From positions 1 through 9,417 of the forward strand of contig CAKQWG010000127.1 of assembly GCA_934278005.1 (NCBI GenBank): DNA of 9,417 nt, in the 5' to 3' direction. Origin of the DNA: an uncultured Pirellulaceae bacterium. Its GTDB lineage: Bacteria > Planctomycetota > Planctomycetia > Pirellulales > Pirellulaceae. Below the pieces are notes generated by a model. It saw only the letters and a list, made by a program, of their open reading frames with translations. It was not told where the DNA came from and did not search any database. This document shows positions 1 through 5,861 of the stretch, piece by piece. Every line of letters begins with the position of its first letter. Within the stretch, counting starts at the first letter, position 1. Both the position numbers and the translations under genes were made by a program.

Positions 1-29
1 TGTAGTTCGTGCCGCCGCTCGCTCTTCAT
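1..29 (-). CDS. N-terminus of a probable planctomycete TPR/membrane protein (runs off left edge)
   Basis: Only the first nine complete codons are present, read on the minus strand from ATG at 29-27: MKSERRHEL, plus two bases of the next codon. This N-terminus is one I associate with a conserved planctomycete family that continues into an N-terminal transmembrane segment and tetratricopeptide/YfgM-like repeats; that is memory, not a search. A Shine-Dalgarno-like AGGTGA lies about 3-4 bases before the ATG (minus strand reads aaacAGGTGAact-ATG), which supports a real start. The gene would be divergent from the 256-2160 gene. An overlapping minus-strand frame starting at an ATG near 77 (MIRILGVSTT...) also stays open to the edge and is the competing reading; the Shine-Dalgarno site and family-like sequence favour the shorter one. 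Confidence 0.6.
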
Positions 30-255
30 AGTTCACCTGTTTGACTGTGGTCGAAACGCCCAGTATACGAATCATTGTCTGGGAGCTCAATATCGCTCAG
101 CCCGTAAAGCCGATACAATAGGCGACGCGAAAGTCTGAGGATTTCAGAATTGCCACCCGTGAGAGTCACCCAGCGGTGCCGCGGCAGGCGGCGCTGAAGA
201 TAGTCCAGGCTTTAACCTACGTTTTAGCTTCCCAATTCTACTGGACCCCACGCCC
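30..255. promoter_or_regulatory. divergent intergenic region with one candidate sigma70-type promoter
   Basis: This spacer separates the minus-strand start at the left edge from the plus-strand gene at 256. On the plus strand TTGACT (41-46), a 17-bp spacer and TATACG (64-69) form a plausible but imperfect sigma70-type promoter, predicting a leader of about 180 nt before the ATG at 256. A TACAAT at 114-119 has no matching -35 box. I see no terminator, RNA gene or further ORF here. The promoter assignment is inference from spacing and consensus only. Confidence 0.3.
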
Positions 256-2160
256 ATGAAACCCGACCGCACCACGCCGCTGGCACTGGGAAGTCGCATC
301 ACGTGTCTGCCGGTAGTGCACGGCAGTGGCAGTAGCGCCCTGGCGGTTCGGCAGTGGTTGTTGGCCAACCGTTGTGATTGCCTAGCGGTGGCGCTGCCCG
401 AATCCTTTAAAGCCAATGTGCTCGCGGCGGTTGAGAATCTCCCCACGCCGACCATGGTCCTGCAGCGCTGCCTGCCCAACTATACCGCCGTGGCGTGGAG
501 TCCAGAGGAGGATATAGCGGACGGCAACGACGATGCGGACAACGGCGGGGCGTGGAGCTATGTGCCGATCGATCCCTGTCAGCCCGTGATCATGGCCTTG
601 CGGATGGCTCTTGGGGAGCGTTGGCCGATCGAATTCTGCGATTTGGAGACCAATGCTTTTGAGCCTTTGGCGTCGATCATGCCGGATCCCTACGCGCTGA
701 AAATGGTATCGATCGAGCGATTTGCCACGGCCATCCTGCCCACGTTGTCGCGGCCCTACGAGGAGCAGGCGCAGCATCGCTTGCAGTACATGGCTTGGCG
801 GCTGCGCGAGTTGGAAAAGCGATACGAGAACATAGTCATCGTCTGCTCGATCCTCGAGTGGCCTTGGCTGCGCGAGGCTTATTTTGCCGAGCCGCAGCCG
901 GAGCTACCTGAGCACGATTCGGTCGCGCCCAGCGTGGTGCACTCGGTGGCCGCCAATTCATTGATCTTTCTATTTGGCGAACTGCCCTATATCACCGGGC
1001 TGTATGAGCAAGCTCGCGTGGCGCTGGAAGACGACGAAAATCTATCGCTCGACGGCGTCAAGCAACTGCTCATGTCGGCGCGCAGCAGCTACTTGCAGGA
1101 TCTGGGCAAACGGGCTCGACGGATTACTCCGCTGCTGTTGTCACAGTGTCTGAAGTACATCCGCAATCTGTCCCTGATCGAGCATCGCATGACTCCGGAC
1201 CTGTACACCATGGGAGTTGCCGCTCAGCAGATCTTGGGTGATCAGTATGCGATCCACCTGATCGAGACCGCGCGGAATTATCCGTTCCATGAATTCTCTA
1301 ACTCCAGCACCGTCACTCTGGGAATCGATCAAGCGCGGCTGCCGGGCGGGGATATGGTGAGCGTGGTCAGTCGTCTGCCTGGCCAACCCGTCTCGTGGCG
1401 CTCCTTGCAACTTCGCCGCAAGCCCATTCGTGAAGAGATGGATCGTTGGCAAACGCAGTGGAATCCCTACTCGCAGTGTTCATGGCCACCCGAGGATACG
1501 CTCATCGAAAGCTTTCGCACTCGGGTTATGGATCGCGCTAAGGCGATCATCGGCGCTGATTTGGCGCGCAGCGAGAAGTTCTCTACCAGTATCAAAGATG
1601 GCATCGACATTCGAGAGACTCTGCGACATTGGTACGACGGCGATATTTATGTGAAGGTCATGCCGCCCAGCGTCGGCACGATGGACTGCTGCGTCATGCT
1701 CTTTGACACGCCCGCCGACCCGCGGGATTACCCATGGCGGACGACTTGGTTTGCCGAGCACAAGGATGAATCGACGCTGGCGTTTTTCGCTAGCGATTTC
1801 CAGCAGGAGATGGTCGGACCGGGAATAGCAATGGCCACGTACGGCGGAGCCATGTTCCTGTATCCCCCCGTGGCCATCGTCGATATCTGGCAGGACCCGC
1901 GATTGGACTTCGCTGATAATTTAGAAGAGCGCTTGCTGGCGGCGGCTTGTCTGCATTCTCGCGAGCGGCAGATCGCTCTGCTCAGCCCCAAGGCCCCGGG
2001 GGCTAGTTGGCGGCGAATTGCCAAACGCTTTCGTCGGCAGTTGATCCATATTCCGCTGAGCCACTTCAACGACGCGACCGTTCAGCAACTGCGGATGGTG
2101 CACGTCCTCAATGGTCGTGAAGTGCGCTCGTATGCAGAGCACTTTATTCGCAAGGCGTAA
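256..2160 (+). CDS. large uncharacterised protein, possible TraB/ChaN/DUF5682-like N-terminal half
   Basis: A 634-residue protein that I cannot name with certainty. The N-terminal half holds three blocks in the order seen in TraB/ChaN/DUF5682-type proteins: LPVVHGSGSSALAVRQWL (18-35) followed by a hydrophobic strand ending LPES; PVIMALRMALGERWPIEFCDLE (about 110-131, 'neighbour-strand, then IEFCDL'); and a helix then strand, RLQYMAWRLRELEKRYENIVIVCS (about 175-198), where relatives typically end in a glycine/histidine motif that is not visible here. The second half (about 405-634) looks like a separate domain with conserved-looking clusters: KDGIDIRETLRHWYDGDIYV (447-466), YPWRTTWFAEHKDES (492-506), VGPGIAMATYGG (520-531), YPPVAIVDIW (536-545) and a C-terminal HIPLSHFN...LRMVHVLNGREVR. 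No signal peptide or membrane segment is seen, so it is probably cytoplasmic. ATG 256 is the only ATG/GTG/TTG in frame after the stop at 160-162; no Shine-Dalgarno site precedes it. Function unknown. Confidence 0.87.
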   Translation: MKPDRTTPLALGSRITCLPVVHGSGSSALAVRQWLLANRCDCLAVALPESFKANVLAAVENLPTPTMVLQRCLPNYTAVAWSPEEDIADGNDDADNGGAWSYVPIDPCQPVIMALRMALGERWPIEFCDLETNAFEPLASIMPDPYALKMVSIERFATAILPTLSRPYEEQAQHRLQYMAWRLRELEKRYENIVIVCSILEWPWLREAYFAEPQPELPEHDSVAPSVVHSVAANSLIFLFGELPYITGLYEQARVALEDDENLSLDGVKQLLMSARSSYLQDLGKRARRITPLLLSQCLKYIRNLSLIEHRMTPDLYTMGVAAQQILGDQYAIHLIETARNYPFHEFSNSSTVTLGIDQARLPGGDMVSVVSRLPGQPVSWRSLQLRRKPIREEMDRWQTQWNPYSQCSWPPEDTLIESFRTRVMDRAKAIIGADLARSEKFSTSIKDGIDIRETLRHWYDGDIYVKVMPPSVGTMDCCVMLFDTPADPRDYPWRTTWFAEHKDESTLAFFASDFQQEMVGPGIAMATYGGAMFLYPPVAIVDIWQDPRLDFADNLEERLLAAACLHSRERQIALLSPKAPGASWRRIAKRFRRQLIHIPLSHFNDATVQQLRMVHVLNGREVRSYAEHFIRKA

Positions 2161-2162
2161 GG

Positions 2163-2219
2163 CAGCCTGTTAGCCCGGAGCCAGCTTGTTAGCCTGGAGG
2201 CAGCCTGTTAGCCCGGAGG
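2163..2219 (+). repeat. three tandem 19-bp units
   Basis: Three head-to-tail units of exactly 19 bp follow the stop codon of the preceding gene by two bases: 2163-2181, 2182-2200 and 2201-2219. The consensus is cagcctgttagcccggagg. Unit 1 and unit 3 differ only at the last base; unit 2 has two C-to-T changes. The third unit runs directly into the palindromic dispersed repeat at 2209-2254, whose first bases (tagcccggagg) are the second half of the unit. The array therefore looks like local multiplication of the repeat head. Confidence 0.85.
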
Positions 2220-2254
2220 GCGGAACATCTCTGCCGGTGGCGTCAGCCACCGGA
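2209..2254 (+). repeat. palindromic dispersed repeat, copy A
   Basis: A 46-bp element beginning tagcccggagggcgg and ending in the palindrome ccggtggcgtcagccaccgg (8-bp stem, loop gtca, at 2234-2253). The reverse complement of 5768-5813 matches it at 44 of 46 positions. It lies in the convergent spacer between the 256-2160 gene and the helicase. The hairpin could stop or stabilise transcripts from either side, but there is no T-run after it, so it is not a classic intrinsic terminator. REP-like function is inference. Confidence 0.85.
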
Positions 2255-2293
2255 TTGGGTCAACTGCCGCAGAGCCCAGAGAGGCACTTATCT

Positions 2294-4852
2294 TTACGAG
2301 CCTGCTTTATCTCGCGCGGAGCCCAGCGGCTGCGAGAGTTCGTCGCCGCCGCGGCTTTGCTCGAGCGTTTCATCGGTGCTTTCAGGGTCGACCTGACGGC
2401 AGCACTCGGTCAGACGGTCGATCAAATCGTCGATCCGATCCTCCCAGTCCTCCTCGGTGCTTTCAACCGGTGGGATAGAAGCCATTTCATCCAGCAGCAG
2501 CACCAACCGCAGCAGGTGGCGAAAGAGAATTCCCTCCTGCTTTTGCAAGCCGCGAGCGACAATGTATTTGTTGAAATTGCCGGCGAACTCCAGCACTTCG
2601 CCAGCCACGTGGACGGCCACCGTTTGCACATCGTGCACGTTGGGGAAATCGTAGTTGAACAGCCTCCGCAGCTTTTCGCCGATGCTGATCACCCATACGC
2701 GTTCCTCCTCAAAAAGGCCGTCGCCAATGCGGCGCTGTGGTTCGTCGTCGTCGTCCTTGCGCTGCTGGCCAACCAGCTCAGCTTGTGTAGCCAGGCCCAG
2801 CTCCAGCAGTCTGTCATCCAGACGCGTGGTGGCTAACGGGCCAGCCGGCAGCTCTTCGAGTTTCGGAACGCGGACGTGGCGAGCTACGGTGCCGGGTAGA
2901 CCCAGCGCGCTTTCCAGCGCTAGTAAACGCTCGGTGTCGTCGGCGATCGCTAGGTGGCCGGCTAGAAAAACTCCAAACAACGCATTGATGCTGCGCAGCC
3001 GCACCAGTAGTTCGAGTCGATCTGTGGGGTGTGCGAACTGCGGCAGGTAGTCGTCCACTTCGTAGCCTCGCGTGGCCGCATCGAAAGCTGCCGAGTTGGC
3101 GGTGGCATCGACGCGGTCTTGTGGACGTTCTTCGCCTGAGGCAGCTTGCACTAGATCACCCAGTCCGGCCGCTTCCAACAAACCACCCGTGGCAGCCGGC
3201 GGGAATTTTTCAGCCGCGGCAGGCGCAGCGCCAGCGGCTTTGGTGCCCGGTGGCGTGGGAGCTTTGGCGGCCTTGGGCTTAGGCTTGGGCTCGAGCTCGA
3301 TAAAGCCGCCCGTCCAAAGTGTGATGAGCATGCGATTGAGCTGCTTTTGCGCGACTTCGATCTGCCGCGAGTCGAGCAGGCGCTTACTGACCAACGTTCG
3401 CAACGGCTCTACCGCGGGATTCTTGAGCAGCATATAGGCCAGCAGACGCCAGGGTAGATCGCCTTTGCTAACCAGGTTGGCGGCTTCACCGGTCCGCAGT
3501 TTTTCAAACTGCTCCTGTGTCCAGTACGTCTCGCCCTCGCGCCGCTTGGGCTTTTTTTTCTTGAGCGCCTTCTTAGCCTTCATCAGGCCCGGGTCCTTGG
3601 TGTCTTCGGGGATCTGATCGTATTTCTCCTTCCATCTCAACAGCTTGACATCGTCCTCATGAGCCAGCACGTAGACGTAGCCTTCGCTATCGAACTGCGG
3701 CCGTCCGGCGCGGCCAAAAATTTGCATGGCGCTGGCGGTGTCGATCGGTTTGCGTTTGTCCTTGGGGCCCTTGAGAATCGTGGGCAGCACCACGCTACGC
3801 GCCGGGAGATTGATACCGGCCGAAAGCGTTTCTGTACAGACCGTGACGCTCAACAGCTTCTTTTGAAACAGCTCTTCGACCACGCGGCGGTACTTGGGCA
3901 GGATGCCGGCATGGTGGACGCCCACACCGCGCTGCAGTAACTGCTTGATCTTTGGACCGGCCCCCTGAGACCAATCGAATTGTTCAAGCGCCTCGCTCAA
4001 GGCGGCCTGCTGCGTCTTGTCGACCACCTTCTTGCCTTTGAGCAGCTCGGCGACTTGCCAACATTCGTCGCGGTTAAAGCAGAAGATCAAGGCCGGAGTC
4101 CGCCGCTCAGCTTCGCTCCCCTCGAACATCTTCTCGACCCATTCGTCGAGCATGTAGTCGTCGATCCAGTTGAAGCTGAGTGGTACCTTGCGCTCCTTGC
4201 CTTCGACGAGTGTCAAGCGACGGTTGCAACTGCGCGACAACCAGCTCGTGAACTCGTAGCTATTGCCCACCGTGGCGCTCAGCAGCAGCGTCCGCACGTG
4301 CGCGGGCAGCAGCCCGAGCGTCAGCTCCCACACGATACCACGCTCCTGATCGTTGAAGCTGTGGAATTCGTCCATGATCACCGAGCCGACCTGCTCGAAT
4401 TCAAACGCCTCGGGTTGCAATAAGCGGTTGAGCAAAATCTCGGCCACGACGACTAGTACCGGCGCATCGGCGTTGACCTTGCGATTGCCAGTGACCAGTC
4501 CGATGTCGGTCTCCTTAAAGCCCCAGTGAACGGCCGATTCGCGCAGTTCCTGCAGCTTCTGATCGGTCAGGGCGATCAGCGGTGTGGTGTAGTAGGCCCG
4601 CGTTCCGGTGCGCAAAGCTTCATACACAGCCGCTTCGGCGATGAGCGTTTTGCCGGTTCCAGTGGGCGCGCAGACCAACACCCCTTGCTGGGCAGTGAAC
4701 CAAGCTAACAAGGCTTCTTCTTGAACGGGATAGGGCGGAAATGGGAGTAGGTCAAAGTACTCGGCCGCAATTGTATCGCGATCGAGCGGATCGCCCGCAG
4801 AGGAGCCAACGCGGGGACCAGCAGACGAGTTGGGAGAGGCAGAGGAGGTCAT
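2294..4852 (-). CDS. Ski2/HelY-like DExH-box superfamily II helicase
   Basis: An 852-residue ATP-dependent nucleic-acid helicase of the Ski2-like class (eukaryotic Ski2/Mtr4, actinobacterial HelY), whose members usually unwind structured RNA. Numbering from ATG 4852: Q-motif region PYPVQEEAL near 41; Walker A APTGTGKT (62-69); DEFH Walker B (161-164); SAT motif III (192-194); FCFNRDE (257-263); motif V TETLSAGINLPARSVV (340-355); motif VI QIFGRAGRPQ (377-386). A Lys-rich stretch (about 426-438) and a Pro/Ala/Lys linker (about 521-555) follow the helicase core. The C-terminus (EGILFRHLLRLVLLLDEM, then EDRIDDLIDRL) resembles the DSHCT domain. Length is close to HelY (about 900). An in-frame TTG at 4903 would add 17 residues of Ser/Ala-rich sequence; ATG 4852 is preferred, but neither has a Shine-Dalgarno site. 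The substrate (RNA versus DNA) is not shown by the sequence. It is convergent with the gene upstream and has no same-strand neighbour within 300 bp. Confidence 0.93.
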   Translation of the reverse strand: MTSSASPNSSAGPRVGSSAGDPLDRDTIAAEYFDLLPFPPYPVQEEALLAWFTAQQGVLVCAPTGTGKTLIAEAAVYEALRTGTRAYYTTPLIALTDQKLQELRESAVHWGFKETDIGLVTGNRKVNADAPVLVVVAEILLNRLLQPEAFEFEQVGSVIMDEFHSFNDQERGIVWELTLGLLPAHVRTLLLSATVGNSYEFTSWLSRSCNRRLTLVEGKERKVPLSFNWIDDYMLDEWVEKMFEGSEAERRTPALIFCFNRDECWQVAELLKGKKVVDKTQQAALSEALEQFDWSQGAGPKIKQLLQRGVGVHHAGILPKYRRVVEELFQKKLLSVTVCTETLSAGINLPARSVVLPTILKGPKDKRKPIDTASAMQIFGRAGRPQFDSEGYVYVLAHEDDVKLLRWKEKYDQIPEDTKDPGLMKAKKALKKKKPKRREGETYWTQEQFEKLRTGEAANLVSKGDLPWRLLAYMLLKNPAVEPLRTLVSKRLLDSRQIEVAQKQLNRMLITLWTGGFIELEPKPKPKAAKAPTPPGTKAAGAAPAAAEKFPPAATGGLLEAAGLGDLVQAASGEERPQDRVDATANSAAFDAATRGYEVDDYLPQFAHPTDRLELLVRLRSINALFGVFLAGHLAIADDTERLLALESALGLPGTVARHVRVPKLEELPAGPLATTRLDDRLLELGLATQAELVGQQRKDDDDEPQRRIGDGLFEEERVWVISIGEKLRRLFNYDFPNVHDVQTVAVHVAGEVLEFAGNFNKYIVARGLQKQEGILFRHLLRLVLLLDEMASIPPVESTEEDWEDRIDDLIDRLTECCRQVDPESTDETLEQSRGGDELSQPLGSARDKAGS

Positions 4853-5180
4853 ATTAAGTGGAGCCAACGCGAGTTTCGAAGCAGAAGCAGATTGAATTTG
4901 CAAGCGTTTTTGTAAGTGTCGCAGCGGGACTGCTGTTATACCCGCTTCTGCCGCTGGCCGTAACCTACGCTCGCTGCACGACTTGCAGCCTAGCCCAGAG
5001 GCTTGTGCGGTTTGGCATTGCGTTTGCTATTTGACCTGTCCAGATAGAATGGAAGCCACTGGTCGCTCCGCGCACCATTGCCTGGCCTCGAATTCCCTCT
5101 CTGGGAATTGGTTGTCTCGACATGGTTAGATAATGGATAGTTGTCTACGGAGCAGCACAAACTACATGGAAGGAACAGCG
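4853..5180. promoter_or_regulatory. divergent intergenic region between helicase and small membrane protein
   Basis: About 330 bp without a gene. For the plus-strand gene, TTGGTT (5108-5113), a 15-bp spacer and GATAAT (5129-5134) form a weak promoter candidate that would give a leader of about 40 nt to ATG 5181. For the helicase, a minus-strand TATAAC (4940-4935) is a good -10 hexamer but has no convincing -35 box. At 4986-5001 the sequence cagcctagcccagagg resembles the 19-bp unit of 2163-2219 with a 3-base deletion and one mismatch, perhaps a decayed repeat. No RNA gene or ORF is supported. Confidence 0.35.
5091..5109. promoter_or_regulatory. perfect 7-5-7 inverted repeat, candidate operator
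   Basis: AATTCCC (5091-5097), loop TCTCT, GGGAATT (5103-5109) is a perfect inverted repeat. Its right arm overlaps the candidate -35 box (TTGGTT, 5108-5113) of the gene starting at 5181. Position and symmetry suit a dimeric repressor site; a short RNA hairpin is the alternative but would lie upstream of the predicted transcript start. The role is inference. Confidence 0.35.
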
Positions 5181-5744
5181 ATGAGACGCCGCAGCCGCCG
5201 CAATCGGCCGATAAACATGTTAGGCGCGTTTTTGATCGAAGCCGGCACGATGCTGGCCATCGTCGGATTAGCACAGCCCACTTGGACACGCAACTTGATC
5301 GAGCAGTTCAGCTCGGCGCCGCAGGTTTCTGTGAAATCTGTGCCGGTCGAGACCGTCATCTCCAATGCAGGTGTTTTTCCAGCGACGGTCGAAGCAGCTT
5401 TCGCTTCCATGGGAGCATCGCACTCGCAAGCGTTGCTCTCGCCAGTCAAGTCGGGCTGGCAGCACGTTGGCACTTCAGCAATTCGAGATTCGGAGCCTTT
5501 GCGAACAATGCGGCCGGCGAGTGAGACCAGCGAGCGATTGGCGATGGCTGGATGGTCGGTGCCGAGCGCGCCGATCAGCGAGTACGCCGCTGCTCCGCGG
5601 TATTCGCAGTATTCGGTCGATCCGTACGCGAGCCATCAATATGCGTCGAGCGGTCCTCAGGGGACGCCATCCTCGGCCATTCGGCCTATCTACCCACCAC
5701 CTGCAACTAGCCAGTCGATGCCGGCTTGGAGCAACAGTTATTAG
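5181..5744 (+). CDS. basic single-anchor protein with Ser/Pro/Tyr-rich tail, unknown function
   Basis: A 187-residue protein I do not recognise. It starts with a very basic segment, MRRRSRRNRP, followed by one hydrophobic stretch (about 13-31, MLGAFLIEAGTMLAIVGLA, with one Glu inside) that could be a signal anchor or uncleaved signal, then about 150 residues of low-complexity sequence. The tail (about 127-187) is rich in Ser, Pro, Tyr, Ala and Gln and ends near PPPATSQSMPAWSNSY, which suggests a disordered region on the far side of the inner membrane. ATG 5181 is chosen because AAGGA (5170-5174) sits six bases before it. ATG 5133 (203 residues) and ATG 5166 are in frame but would put a Cys/Ser-rich leader ahead of the basic segment, and 5133 overlaps the candidate -10 box. 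No homologue is recalled, so the coding call rests on the start signals, the anchor-like topology and a long open frame. Confidence 0.65.
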   Translation: MRRRSRRNRPINMLGAFLIEAGTMLAIVGLAQPTWTRNLIEQFSSAPQVSVKSVPVETVISNAGVFPATVEAAFASMGASHSQALLSPVKSGWQHVGTSAIRDSEPLRTMRPASETSERLAMAGWSVPSAPISEYAAAPRYSQYSVDPYASHQYASSGPQGTPSSAIRPIYPPPATSQSMPAWSNSY

Positions 5745-5767
5745 GCTGTTCAGTTCCTCGCCCGCAG

Positions 5768-5813
5768 TCCGGTGGCTGACGCCACCGGCAGGGATGTGCC
5801 GCCCTCCGGGCTA
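5768..5813 (-). repeat. palindromic dispersed repeat, copy B (inverted relative to copy A)
   Basis: The reverse complement matches 2209-2254 at 44 of 46 bases; the two differences are at the a/c and t/c positions of 'ggcggNacatcNctg'. It contains the same 20-bp palindrome (5769-5788) and lies in the convergent spacer between the small membrane protein and priA. The two copies point in opposite directions and each sits between converging genes, as expected of a REP-like or transcript-end element. Confidence 0.85.
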
Positions 5814-5825
5814 CAGCGCGACTGA

Positions 5826-5846
5826 TGTGTCGCCCGCTGGGCTAAG
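5826..5846 (-). repeat. degenerate second head of copy B
   Basis: Read on the minus strand, this is ttagcccagcgggcgacac, a variant of the repeat head tagcccggagggcggcac. It lies just ahead of copy B in the same orientation, without its own palindrome. Copy A likewise has extra heads before its palindrome (the 19-bp array), so multiplied heads look like a property of this family. Confidence 0.6.
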
Positions 5847-5861
5847 GCTATCTACACCGGA

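Noticed and set aside
144..479. 111-residue minus-strand frame across the start of the 256-2160 gene
   Set aside because: Basic, Ser/Arg-rich shadow sequence with no motif, antisense to a much longer and better supported gene.
2163..2219. Short tandem repeats as a possible CRISPR array
   Set aside because: Units are 19 bp, directly abutting, with no spacers and no cas genes.
2234..2253. Palindrome as an intrinsic terminator
   Set aside because: The 8-bp GC stem is good, but no T-run follows on either strand, here or at 5769-5788. Kept as a repeat with a possible transcript-end role only.
2186..2836. 216-residue plus-strand frame overlapping the helicase 3' end
   Set aside because: It lies almost wholly antisense to the helicase C-terminal region, which carries recognisable family sequence; its composition is that of a shadow frame.
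5031..5050. TTGACC ... TAGAAT as a promoter
   Set aside because: Both hexamers look good but are only 8 bp apart, incompatible with sigma70 spacing.
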